From assembly GCA_025458545.1 (NCBI GenBank), contig JALOSH010000040.1, forward strand, positions 1 to 10,818: a stretch of 10,818 bases of DNA, read 5' to 3'. Of this stretch, positions 1-7,188 are shown piece after piece. The notes under the pieces are model-generated. The model was not told where the DNA came from. It saw only the letters and a program-made list of their open reading frames with translations, and did not search any database. The position numbers and the translations under genes were made by a program. The stretch is from Hydrogenophaga sp. (GTDB lineage: Bacteria > Pseudomonadota > Gammaproteobacteria > Burkholderiales > Burkholderiaceae). Within the stretch, counting starts at the first letter, position 1. Each line of letters begins with the position of its first letter.

Positions 1-57
1 CAGGGACAGCACCAGCACGATCAGACCGGGCGACATGGCGGAACGGGAAGCGGACAT
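1..57 (-). CDS. N-terminal fragment of a leftward gene, probably membrane or exported protein
   Basis: Reading leftward from an ATG at 57 gives an open frame of 19 codons to the window edge. It begins MSASRSAMSPG and runs into LIVLVLSL, a hydrophobic stretch like the start of a signal peptide or first membrane helix. A second in-frame ATG lies at 36 and could be the true start. Neither has a clear Shine-Dalgarno sequence. Only this fragment is visible, so the family cannot be named. The call rests on the open frame and the hydrophobic N-terminus alone. Confidence 0.4.
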   Translation of the reverse strand, partial: MSASRSAMSPGLIVLVLSL

Positions 58-162
58 CCGGTCGAGGGTAGCAGAAGGCTCGCTCTGCCATGGTCAGGGA
101 CCGGCGCGACGTGAATGTGTCCAGAACGCGGCGGAATCGGCTTAGCCGGGCCGCACCGCGTT

Positions 163-204
163 GCCCCCTTGGGGGGTGACGCCGAAGGCGGCGCAGGGGG
201 GGGC
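163..204. repeat. REP-like palindromic intergenic element, possible transcription terminator
   Basis: The 42 bases contain two nested inverted repeats. GCCCCC-TT-GGGGGG spans 163-176, and CGCC-GAA-GGCG is a 4-bp stem at 180-190. A G8 run plus C at 196-204 could also pair with the GCCCCC at 163-168, closing a cruciform over the inner hairpin. The element begins directly after the stop codon of the restored hydrolase frame (205-207). That position suits a 3'-end structure of the leftward transcript, although no T-tract follows. From general knowledge, similar C5-TT-G5 elements are scattered in Comamonadaceae intergenic regions; no second copy is in this window. Confidence 0.5.
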
Positions 205-1051
205 TCACTTCAGCCCGAACAGCTCGGCCAGAGCGACGCGGTATTGTGGCTGGCCCACCGAATTCGTGTTGTGGTGCGAGCCGCCTTCGACCAGCTCGAA
301 GCGCTTCGGGCCGGTGGCCGCCTCAAACAGCTTGCGGCCCAGCCAGCTCGGGTGCGATGGTGCGGTCTTCGCTGCCATGCACCACCAGCAGCGGCGAGCC
401 GATCGCTTTGACCCGATCCACCGCCTCGAAGCGCTGGGTGATCAGTGGGCCGACCGGCAGCCAGCCCCACTTGTACGACGACACCACATCGGGGATGGAG
501 GTGAAGGTACCTTCGACCAGGGTGCCTGCTTCATCGGTCACACCGGCCGCCAGGTCGATGGCAATGGCACCGCCCAGCGAATGGCCAAAGATGTAGCGCG
601 GCCGGTCGGGGTACTGCCGACCCAGCCAGTCCCACGCCGCGCGAGCGTCTTCGTAGGCCATGGCCTCGGACGGCAGCTGGTTCGTGCTTTTGCCGAAGCC
701 GCGGTAATCCACCGCCAGCACCGAGAAGCCCAGTTCCTGCATGCGGCGCATGCGAAACGCCGAGCCCACCACGTTGAAGCGCGCGCCGTGCAGGTAGAGC
801 AGCACGGGGGCTTTGGGGTCCTGCGCAAACCGTTCGTTCGGGCTCCACAGGCCGTGCAGCTTCACAGGTTCGCCGGTTTCCCGGGAATTGAAGTCGATCC
901 ACACGTCGTGCATGTCGGCTGCGGCTTGTTCGCCGCGCCCCCAGCTGCGATCAGACGGCTGAAAGATCCAGCCACGCTGGCGTTCGTCGAGCGTGGCGCA
1001 GCCGGCCAGCAGCGCGGCGGTGAACAGGGTGAGGGCGATCAGGCGTTTCAT
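205..1051 (-). pseudogene. Lipoprotein alpha/beta hydrolase, frameshifted before the catalytic histidine
   Basis: The intact frame runs from ATG 1051 to a TGA at 323 (242 codons). It begins with a lipoprotein signal peptide (MKRLIAL...LLAGC, lipobox Cys18). An alpha/beta-hydrolase fold follows: oxyanion-type YLHGARFN at 86-93, VDYRGFGKS at 114-122, nucleophile elbow GHSLGG with Ser158, and the acid in GSEDR with Asp229. The frame then breaks after IAPEL. Removing one copy of the tandem GCTG at 340-347 restores a frame that ends at 205 and adds 44 residues. These include EGGSHHNT, whose His258 fits the missing third member of the triad. The restored protein would be 280 residues, a normal size for this family. 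So the gene is either a recent pseudogene or a sequencing error. The substrate is unknown; envelope location is inferred from the lipobox. No clear Shine-Dalgarno precedes the ATG. It lies 85 bases downstream of the small hypothetical gene. Confidence 0.8.
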
Positions 1052-1136
1052 CTGGAAGACGGAGCGTTCTCGCCAGAAAAAGTTTCCCGGTCTGCGTCAC
1101 TGGGCGCGCCAACAGAAGGCAGAAGGCGGATCGGTG

Positions 1137-1508
1137 TCAGCGCAGACCGGAGCGGTACTTGGCGAGCATCAATCGCTTGGCCTCTTCTTCCAGACTCAGC
1201 TCGGTCTTCTGGTCCGAGCTTGCCGGCGGCGCTGCCTGGGTCTGCAACCGTTGCGTCACCGCGGGCGCAGGAGGGGCCGCGTTGCGCGGGCCCATCATCC
1301 GTGTTTCAAGGTACTCGACGTATTCACGCAGCTTGGGGTTCTGACTTTGCCGCGCTTCTTCCAGGACTTCCTTGGCGTAGCTGAGGTCGTGCAGGAAGTG
1401 CTGCACATCCAGCGAACGCCCGAATTCCCGCTTGATGGGAATGACCATGCGCAGCGCATAGTTCATGATGCCGCTGTCGCCAGAAGATGGCGTCTTGGGG
1501 TCTGACAT
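1137..1508 (-). CDS. Small conserved-looking hypothetical protein behind amtB
   Basis: I do not recognise this 123-residue protein. It has no signal peptide or membrane segment. Residues 13-72 are charged and probably helical (for example REFGRSLDVQHF and SYAKEVLEEA). Residues 73-98 are a Pro/Ala/Gln-rich linker. A second short charged helix (LSLEEEAKRLMLAKYR) ends the protein. I chose ATG 1508; a TTG at 1517 would add three residues, and neither has a good Shine-Dalgarno. It starts 19 bases after the amtB stop on the same strand, so it is probably co-transcribed with amtB and perhaps translationally coupled. It resembles no PII-type (GlnK) sequence I know. Bias against stops and the tight spacing support a real gene; the function is open. 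Confidence 0.7.
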   Translation of the reverse strand: MSDPKTPSSGDSGIMNYALRMVIPIKREFGRSLDVQHFLHDLSYAKEVLEEARQSQNPKLREYVEYLETRMMGPRNAAPPAPAVTQRLQTQAAPPASSDQKTELSLEEEAKRLMLAKYRSGLR

Positions 1509-1527
1509 GTGCGTCAAGCACCAGACA

Positions 1528-2859
1528 TCAGTTCGGGGAGATCATCTCGCCATGCTGCGAGATGTCCAGGCCCATGCGTTCCGACTTTTCGTCCACACGT
1601 AGCCCGACGACGACCTTGACCACCCACAGGATGGCCAGCGACATGCAACCGGCATAGGCTGCCACGACCAGCGCACCCACCACATTGGTGAGGACGGTGG
1701 CGGTCACGGGGGCGATCGCCGACAGGGCAAACACCGGCACCAGCACGGTGCCCACCATGCCGCCGATGCCGTGCAGCGCAAACACATCCAGGGTGTCGTC
1801 AATCCCGGTTTTGGCCTTGAAGTTCGTGACCGCGAAAAAGCAGATGATGCTCGCCGCACTGCCAATGGACAAAGCGCCGATGATGCCCACGAAGCCGGAT
1901 GCCGGGGTCACAGCGATCAGCCCTGCGATGGCGCCAGTGGCCATGCCCAGCACGCTCATCTGGCCCCGTTTGACGTATTCGCACAGACCCCATACGAAGG
2001 CGCTGACGCTGGCCGCCACCTGGGTCGCCAAAACAGCGCCCACGGCACGGGGACCGGCTTCAAATGCCGAGCCAGCGTTGAACCCAAACCAGCCAGCCCA
2101 CAACAGACCCGCTCCAATGACGGTGAGCAGCAGGTTGTGGGGAATCATGGGTTCGGTGCCGAAGCCTTTGCGCGGCCCGACCATCCAGGCCGCGGCCAGG
2201 CCCGAGGCGCCAGCGGCCACGTGCACCACCGTGCCGCCCGCAAAGTCCATGTGTCCCATGGCCGCCAGCCAGCCGCTGGGCTGCCAGATCCAGTGCGCCA
2301 CCGGGGCGTAAACCAGCAGCGTCCAGAGCGCTGCGAACACCACGGTGCCACCCAGCCGCATGCGTTCGACCGTCGCGCCGGTGATGATCGCAAACGCAAT
2401 GATCGCGAAAGACAGCTGGAACAGGAAAAACGCGGATTCCGGGATGGTGGGCGCCAACGGATGTGCTCCCACCTGTTTGCCGACCAGGCCCTCGGCAAAC
2501 AGCCGATCCAGGCCACCGAACCAGCCGTTGCCCGGGGTGAAGGCCAGGCTGTAGCCGAGCATGGACCAGGTCAGGGTGACCACCGCCGACGCTGCAAAAA
2601 TGTGCGCCACCACCGACAGCGTGTTTTTGGTGCGCAGCATGCCGCTGTAGAACAGCATGATCCCTGGGATGGTCATCAGCAGCACCAGCACGGTGGCGAT
2701 CAGCATCCAGGCGGTGTTGCCGCCGCTGAAGGCTTCTGCCGCCGGGCTCGCGGCGTTGGCCGGGGTCGCCGCAAAGGCAGGATTTGCCAAAGCCAGCACC
2801 CAGGCAGCCAGAACGCATCGGGGTGCCCAGTCAAAAGAAGAAAGAAAGCTTTTCCGCAT
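1528..2859 (-). CDS. amtB: Ammonium transporter (Amt family)
   Basis: The 443-residue product is a trimeric inner-membrane channel that takes up ammonium. Residues 1-30 form a signal peptide ending in NPAFA, followed by an Ala/Pro-rich stretch and about 11 membrane helices. The key residues of E. coli AmtB are present: Phe147 and Phe151 (FQLSF, outer Phe gate), Trp192, Asp205 in the MDFAGGTVVH segment, the pore histidine pair His213 and His363 (ALHGIGG), and Phe260 in WFGFNAGS. The frame stays open upstream to a TTG at 2967. ATG 2859 is preferred because GAGG lies 5 bases upstream and the encoded signal peptide is typical. Amt genes are often paired with glnK, but here the gene upstream is mutL and the one downstream is an unrelated small ORF. 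Nitrogen control is likely for the family, but I see no sigma-54 (GG-N10-GC) site. Confidence 0.95.
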   Translation of the reverse strand: MRKSFLSSFDWAPRCVLAAWVLALANPAFAATPANAASPAAEAFSGGNTAWMLIATVLVLLMTIPGIMLFYSGMLRTKNTLSVVAHIFAASAVVTLTWSMLGYSLAFTPGNGWFGGLDRLFAEGLVGKQVGAHPLAPTIPESAFFLFQLSFAIIAFAIITGATVERMRLGGTVVFAALWTLLVYAPVAHWIWQPSGWLAAMGHMDFAGGTVVHVAAGASGLAAAWMVGPRKGFGTEPMIPHNLLLTVIGAGLLWAGWFGFNAGSAFEAGPRAVGAVLATQVAASVSAFVWGLCEYVKRGQMSVLGMATGAIAGLIAVTPASGFVGIIGALSIGSAASIICFFAVTNFKAKTGIDDTLDVFALHGIGGMVGTVLVPVFALSAIAPVTATVLTNVVGALVVAAYAGCMSLAILWVVKVVVGLRVDEKSERMGLDISQHGEMISPN

Positions 2860-2864
2860 GAAAA

Positions 2865-2868
2865 CCTC
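2865..2868 (-). promoter_or_regulatory. Shine-Dalgarno GAGG of amtB
   Basis: On the minus strand, GAGG stands 5 bases before ATG 2859. It decides the start over the upstream TTG at 2967. It is the clearest ribosome-binding site in the window. Confidence 0.7.
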
Positions 2869-2940
2869 ATCTGGATGGGTTCTCAGCCACCAGCGGCCGG
2901 AATCCGATCCGATCCAGTATGGCGAGGCTTTCGGCAGTCC

Positions 2941-2995
2941 AAAAGAGCAAATGAAGCGGAAAAGCAATACTTTTGAAATATTTTTGACTTAAGTC
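2941..2995 (-). promoter_or_regulatory. AT-rich upstream region of amtB with a 10-bp palindrome
   Basis: The 181-base gap between mutL and amtB holds a strongly AT-rich block, conspicuous in this GC-rich DNA. It ends in the perfect palindrome GACTTAAGTC at 2986-2995, a possible operator half-site pair. The block lies 82-136 bases before the amtB ATG, a sensible place for a promoter and activator site. I could not pick a convincing -35/-10 pair or a sigma-54 box. The stretch between this block and the start (2861-2940) has a short tandem repeat of ATCCG at 2902-2915 and nothing else I can name. Confidence 0.45.
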
Positions 2996-3040
2996 GGGGA
3001 CTCCGAGAACAACGTCACGGTCGCCAACCGGCGCGCGGAC

Positions 3041-5011
3041 TCAGCGACCGCGCAGGAACAGCGCGTCCAGCTCCCGCATGCCCAACTGCCGCCAGGTGGG
3101 TCGGCCGTGGTTGCACTGGTCGGAGCGCTCGGTCACTTCCATCTGGCGCAGCAGGGCGTTCATTTCGTCGATGGTCAGGCGCCGGTTGGCGCGCACCGCG
3201 CCGTGGCAAGCCATGGTGGCCAGCAGCTCGTTGCGGGCGCGCTGCACCACGGTGCTGGCCTCGTGCTGGCTGAGTTCGGCGAGCACGCTGCGCGCCAGCT
3301 CCACCGGGTCGCCTTGTGCGAGTGTGGTCGGGACGGCGCGCACCGCCAGCGTCTTGGGTGAAAAGGGCACGATTTCCAGGCCCAGCATGGCCAGCACCAC
3401 GCCGCTGTCTTCGGCGGTCGCCACCTCTTGGGGCGTGGCGGCGAAGGTGGCCGGGATCAGCAGCGGCTGGCTGGCGAGCTGCTCGTCGTCCAGCTGCTGT
3501 TTGAGCCGTTCGTAGACGATGCGCTCGTGCGCGGCATGCATGTCCACCACGACAAGGCCCTGCGCGTTTTCGGCCAGGATGTAGACGCCCTGCAATTGCG
3601 CGATGGCGCGACCCAGCGGCCAGTCTCCAGGTGGCAGCGCGGTGCTGGGTGGCGTCTCGCTGCGCGGTGTTTCGGGTGACGCAGTGGTCCCTGCTGGCGT
3701 CTGTGTTGACTCTGTGTTCGATGGGCCGTGGCCCCACAACGCACCGAGGTCGCTCACGCGCTGGCCGATGGTGTCGGGTGGTGCGTAGCGCTGCAGCGCC
3801 AGCGTGTTCTGGGCGGCGCCAGCGGTGGAAGGCAAGCGCTCGGGTGCCGTCCAGCCCGATGTCCCGGCGATCCCGGGCGCGGGCGCAGCGCCTCCGCCCG
3901 CCGCGCCCGGCAGCGGAACCTGTGAACTGTGAAAGGACGGGGTTGCAGCCGAGCGTGGCACGGCGAGTGCCGCTTCCACCGCGCGCCGCACCGCCTGGTG
4001 CACCTCGCGGCCGTCGCGAAACCGCACCTCGATCTTGGTCGGGTGCACGTTCACGTCCACCCGCGCCGGATCGACGGCGAGAAAAAGGGCGTACACCGGC
4101 TGGCGCTGGCCGTGCAACACGTCTTCGTAGGCGCTTCGCGCGGCGTGGGTGATGACCTTGTCGCGCACGAAGCGACCGTTGACATAGGCAAACTGCCAGT
4201 CGCTGCGCGAGCGGGCGGCGTCGGGCACTCCGGCAAAGCCCCAGACCCGCAGCGCCGGAGCGGTGGCGGGTGCCCCGTCGTCGCCCTCCGCAAGGGACTC
4301 CAGCGGCCAGTCCACCGCCACCGCCTGTTCGATGAAGTCTTCACCCAGCACATCGGCCAGGCGCTGGCGCAAAGCCTCGATACCGCTGGCGGCCACGGCG
4401 CGCCATTGCGCCACCAGTTTGCCGTCGTGCCAGATGGCAAAACCCACCTCGGGCCGGGCCAGCGCGTGGCGCCGCACCGCTTCGACGCAATGGGCCAGTT
4501 CGGTCGCGTCGGTCTTGAGGAACTTGCGCCGAGCCGGCGTGGCAAAAAACAGCTCGCGCACCTCGACCGTGGTGCCCGGACCGCGCGCGGTGGGTTGCAG
4601 TTCGCCGCTGCGGCCGTCCAGCAGCCAGCCGTGGGGCTCATCGGCCGTGTCCACACGGGTCAGCACAGACACCTCGGCGATGGAGCAAATGGCGGCCAGC
4701 GCCTCGCCCCGAAAGCCCATGGTGCCCACCGATTCCAGATCGGACAGGCTGGCGATCTTGCTGGTGGCGTGGCGCTTGAGCGCGGTGGGCAGCTCGGCGC
4801 GCAGGATGCCGCTGCCGTTATCTTCCACGCTGATCAGCCGCACGCCACCGGCCAACAGGCGCACGGTGATTTGTGTGGCGCCCGCGTCCAGCGCGTTGTC
4901 CAGCAACTCGCGCACCACCGAAGCGGGGCGTTCGACCACCTCGCCGGCCGCGATCTGGCTGATCAGCTCGTCGGGCAGTTCACGGATCGGGCGGCGAGCG
5001 GTGCTGGACAT
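3041..5011 (-). CDS. mutL: DNA mismatch repair protein MutL, endonuclease-motif type
   Basis: The 656-residue protein couples MutS mismatch recognition to strand removal. The N-terminal GHKL ATPase shows motif I RELLDNALDAGA (Glu35, Asn39), motif II DNGSG at 64-68, motif III GFRGEAL at 99-105, ATPARRKF at 157-164, and the conserved lysine in NVHPTK (Lys326). A Pro/Ala/Thr-rich linker covers about 352-462. The C-terminal dimerisation domain carries DMHAAHERIVYE at 490-501, which fits the DQHA(X)2E(X)4E nuclease motif with Met for Gln. ACHGAVRA at 601-608 and CNHGRPT at 633-639 are further metal-site motifs of endonuclease MutLs. This suggests MutL nicks DNA itself, as reported for Neisseria MutL, unlike E. 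coli MutL. The start at ATG 5011 fits the family N-terminus. TACAAT lies only 7 bases upstream, suggesting a nearly leaderless mRNA. mutL is separated from its usual amidase neighbour by the yqaA-like gene. Confidence 0.97.
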   Translation of the reverse strand: MSSTARRPIRELPDELISQIAAGEVVERPASVVRELLDNALDAGATQITVRLLAGGVRLISVEDNGSGILRAELPTALKRHATSKIASLSDLESVGTMGFRGEALAAICSIAEVSVLTRVDTADEPHGWLLDGRSGELQPTARGPGTTVEVRELFFATPARRKFLKTDATELAHCVEAVRRHALARPEVGFAIWHDGKLVAQWRAVAASGIEALRQRLADVLGEDFIEQAVAVDWPLESLAEGDDGAPATAPALRVWGFAGVPDAARSRSDWQFAYVNGRFVRDKVITHAARSAYEDVLHGQRQPVYALFLAVDPARVDVNVHPTKIEVRFRDGREVHQAVRRAVEAALAVPRSAATPSFHSSQVPLPGAAGGGAAPAPGIAGTSGWTAPERLPSTAGAAQNTLALQRYAPPDTIGQRVSDLGALWGHGPSNTESTQTPAGTTASPETPRSETPPSTALPPGDWPLGRAIAQLQGVYILAENAQGLVVVDMHAAHERIVYERLKQQLDDEQLASQPLLIPATFAATPQEVATAEDSGVVLAMLGLEIVPFSPKTLAVRAVPTTLAQGDPVELARSVLAELSQHEASTVVQRARNELLATMACHGAVRANRRLTIDEMNALLRQMEVTERSDQCNHGRPTWRQLGMRELDALFLRGR

Positions 5012-5018
5012 GACGGCG

Positions 5019-5024
5019 ATTGTA
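5019..5024 (-). promoter_or_regulatory. Putative -10 box of mutL (TACAAT)
   Basis: TACAAT on the minus strand matches the sigma-70 -10 consensus in 5 of 6 positions and ends 7 bases before the mutL ATG. Transcription would then begin at or next to the A of the ATG. The -35 region is weak (CTGTGA at 17-bp spacing). The divergent yqaA-like gene lies on the other side of the 119-base gap. Confidence 0.5.
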
Positions 5025-5096
5025 GGTTTCGGTGCGGTGTTTCACAGGCGGAGCAAGAGCAAGCCGGTCGCGGCGCTCCCGCGTTCTGCGAGCCCC

Positions 5097-5102
5097 GATA
5101 AT
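5097..5102 (+). promoter_or_regulatory. Putative -10 box of the yqaA-like gene (GATAAT)
   Basis: GATAAT differs from TATAAT at the first base and ends 28 bases before the GTG start. This would give a 5' leader of about 20 bases. No good -35 is seen at the expected spacing, so the call rests on the hexamer and its position. Confidence 0.35.
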
Positions 5103-5130
5103 CCAGGGCTTTTGACCACCACCCACCCCC

Positions 5131-5706
5131 GTGAAACTCTTTGGCCCCCTGTACGACCGCGTCCTGAGCTGGAGTCGCCACCCCAAAGCCCCGTGGTATC
5201 TGGGTGTTCTGAGCTTTGCGGAATCGTCTTTTTTCCCCATTCCGCCCGACGTGATGCTGGCGCCAATGGCGTTGGCCCAACCAAAGTCCTGGTTCCGCCT
5301 GGCCATGATCACCACGGTCACGTCGGTGCTCGGCGGGCTGTTCGGTTACCTGATCGGCTGGGCCGCCATGGACGCGGTGGTGCCCTGGATCGAGCGCATG
5401 GGTTACGCAGACAAGCTGGTGCTGGCCCAGCAGTGGTTCGAGGAATGGGGCTTCTGGGCGGTGTTGCTGGCCGGGTTCTCGCCGATCCCCTACAAAGCCT
5501 TCACCGTCACCGCCGGCGGGCTGGGCATGGCGCTGCTGCCGTTCACCCTGGCCTCGTTCATCGGGCGCGGTGGGCGTTTTTTCCTGGTGGCCTTCCTCAT
5601 GGCCCGCTTTGGCCCGGCGGCCGAGGCCAAGCTCAAGCCCGCCGTCGAATGGCTGGGCTGGGGCACCGTGGCGGCGGCGGCGCTGGCCTATCTGATGCTG
5701 CGTTGA
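5131..5706 (+). CDS. YqaA/DedA-like inner-membrane protein (VTT domain)
   Basis: The 191-residue protein belongs to the YqaA branch of the DedA/SNARE-associated (VTT) family, whose better-known members act in lipid handling at the inner membrane. The motifs are ESSFFPIPPD at 31-40 before the first long hydrophobic segment, a membrane segment about 58-80, the re-entrant motif GFSPIPYK at 115-122 followed by FTVTAGG, and FIGRGGRF at 143-150. A final helix ends at about 190. GTG 5131 is the first possible start, since an in-frame TGA lies at 5113-5115. There is no Shine-Dalgarno; the bases just upstream are a C-rich tract. The gene points rightward between leftward mutL and amiC and converges on amiC with an 18-base gap. 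The family call is solid; the exact role is unknown. Confidence 0.88.
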   Translation: MKLFGPLYDRVLSWSRHPKAPWYLGVLSFAESSFFPIPPDVMLAPMALAQPKSWFRLAMITTVTSVLGGLFGYLIGWAAMDAVVPWIERMGYADKLVLAQQWFEEWGFWAVLLAGFSPIPYKAFTVTAGGLGMALLPFTLASFIGRGGRFFLVAFLMARFGPAAEAKLKPAVEWLGWGTVAAAALAYLMLR

Positions 5707-5724
5707 CGTCGGTTCGGCCCAAGG

Positions 5725-7188
5725 TCACAGCGAGCGGTTGCGGGCCAGCGGCGGATTGGCGCTGAAATACCGGACGATGCCCTTCATGAGGGCGTCGGCC
5801 AGCGCGTTCTGATACGCCTCGCTGTTGAGGCGCCGTTCTTCGTCGGGGTTGCTGATGAAGGCGGTTTCCACCAGCACGCTGGGAATGTCGGGCGCCTTGA
5901 GCACCGCAAAGCCGGCCTGCTCCACATTGCGCTTGTGCAACCGGCCCACGCGGCCCACCTCGCCCAGCATGGCGCTGCCGAGCTTGAGGCTGTCCTTGAT
6001 CTGGGCGGTGGTGGTCATGTCCAGCAGGGCGCGCTGCAAGGAGGCGTCTTTCGCTTTCACGTTGACGCCGCCCACCAGGTCGGCCGAGTTCTCTTTGTTG
6101 GCCATCCAGCGCGCGCTGGCGCTGGTGGCGCCCCGGGTGCTGAGGGCATACACACTGGCGCCCGCGGGTTGTGGGGTCATGAAAGCGTCGGCGTGGATGC
6201 TGATGAACAGGTCGGCCTTGACCCGCTGGGCTTTCTGCACCCGCGTTCTGAGGGGCACAAAAAAATCGGCGTCCCGCGTCATGAAGGCGCGCATCGGGCT
6301 GCCGTTGACGCGGGCAGCGTTGATGCGGTCGCGCAGCTTTTTCGCGATCTTCAACACCACCTCTTTTTCGTGTGTGCCGGCAGGGCCGATGGCCCCCGGA
6401 TCTTCGCCGCCATGGCCTGGGTCCAGCGCCACGATGATGAGCCGCTCGGTGCGGCGCTCGGCACCTGCCGGGTTGGCGCTCACGGTGGCTCCCACTCCGG
6501 CGCGGTCGGTGCCTGGGCGGGTGGCGGGCGTGCTGGCGCTGGCGGTCGGGCTGGGCAGGCCACTGCCGGGCCGCGCGGTGTCGTTCGGGCGTTCTCGTTG
6601 AGCGATCAGGGCACCCAGCGGATCGGCCGTGTCGGGCAAGGGCGGCGGGGGCGTGCTCTCCAGCAGGCCCGCTTCGTGCCCCAGCAGCTTCGCGGCGCGC
6701 TCGCTGGCAGCGTCCAGCTCCTTCATGCGCTGGGCCACCAGCTGCTCCAGCGGGTCGACCTGCTCTACCGGGTACAGGTCGAACACCAGCCGGTGCTGGT
6801 AGGCCGCGACCGGCTGCAGGTGAAACACCTGGGGTTTGACCGCCTGTTTCAGGTCGATGGTCAGGCGCACCAGGTTCTCGCTCGCCGCAGCGATGCGGAT
6901 GCCTGCGATGTTGGGGTCGCTGCTCTTGAGTTTGCCCACCAGGTCGCGCAGACCGGCCACCAGGTCGATGCCCTCGATCTCCACCGCCAGGCGGGTGGCC
7001 TCGCTGTTCACCGTGCGCACCCGCAGCGCGCCATCGGATTCGATGGTCACGCGGGTGTAGTCCTGGGCCGGCCAGATGCGCACCGCCACCACGCTGGCCC
7101 CGTGGGCGATCTGGTGTGCGCCCAGCAGCAGCACCAGCGAACCGGCTTTCAGCAGGCGGCGGCGCTCTTTTTGGTGCGGCGCCGTCAT
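5725..7188 (-). CDS. amiC: N-acetylmuramoyl-L-alanine amidase, Tat-exported (AmiC/AmiB type)
   Basis: The 487-residue zinc amidase cleaves the bond between MurNAc and the stem peptide and so helps split the septum. Its N-terminus, ERRRLLKAGS with a following hydrophobic run to about residue 30, looks like a twin-arginine signal, as in E. coli AmiC. An AMIN domain (about 34-140) should target it to septal peptidoglycan. A Pro/Ala/Thr-rich linker of roughly 100 residues precedes the Amidase_3 domain (about 250-475). Zinc ligands fit His259 in DPGHGG, Glu274 in THEKEV and His332 in SIHADAF; Glu441 in VETAFISNP is the catalytic glutamate. The ATG overlaps the tsaE stop as ATGA, so the two are translationally coupled. 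An insert about 354-415 between the His332 and Glu441 motifs is the place where such amidases carry an autoinhibitory helix; its role here is inference. AmiB is an alternative name by synteny. Confidence 0.93.
   Translation of the reverse strand: MTAPHQKERRRLLKAGSLVLLLGAHQIAHGASVVAVRIWPAQDYTRVTIESDGALRVRTVNSEATRLAVEIEGIDLVAGLRDLVGKLKSSDPNIAGIRIAAASENLVRLTIDLKQAVKPQVFHLQPVAAYQHRLVFDLYPVEQVDPLEQLVAQRMKELDAASERAAKLLGHEAGLLESTPPPPLPDTADPLGALIAQRERPNDTARPGSGLPSPTASASTPATRPGTDRAGVGATVSANPAGAERRTERLIIVALDPGHGGEDPGAIGPAGTHEKEVVLKIAKKLRDRINAARVNGSPMRAFMTRDADFFVPLRTRVQKAQRVKADLFISIHADAFMTPQPAGASVYALSTRGATSASARWMANKENSADLVGGVNVKAKDASLQRALLDMTTTAQIKDSLKLGSAMLGEVGRVGRLHKRNVEQAGFAVLKAPDIPSVLVETAFISNPDEERRLNSEAYQNALADALMKGIVRYFSANPPLARNRSL

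Noticed and set aside
161..1384. Long rightward open frame of 407 codons antisense to the hydrolase
   Set aside because: Composition (His, Arg, Gly, Pro rich, no domain pattern) is that of a complementary-strand shadow in GC-rich DNA. The minus-strand reading has a lipobox and hydrolase motifs.
2860..2967. Upstream extension of amtB to TTG 2967
   Set aside because: The stretch lacks a signal-peptide pattern and GAGG marks ATG 2859.
1771..2976. Rightward open frame of 401 codons antisense to amtB
   Set aside because: Shadow frame rich in His, Gln and Arg; the minus strand encodes a complete AmtB.
2860..3040. Sigma-54 promoter for amtB
   Set aside because: TTGC cores were found on the minus strand, but none has GG at the required 10-base spacing.
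3929..5765. Long rightward frames antisense to mutL
   Set aside because: All mutL motifs are in order on the minus strand; the antisense products have no recognisable domain.
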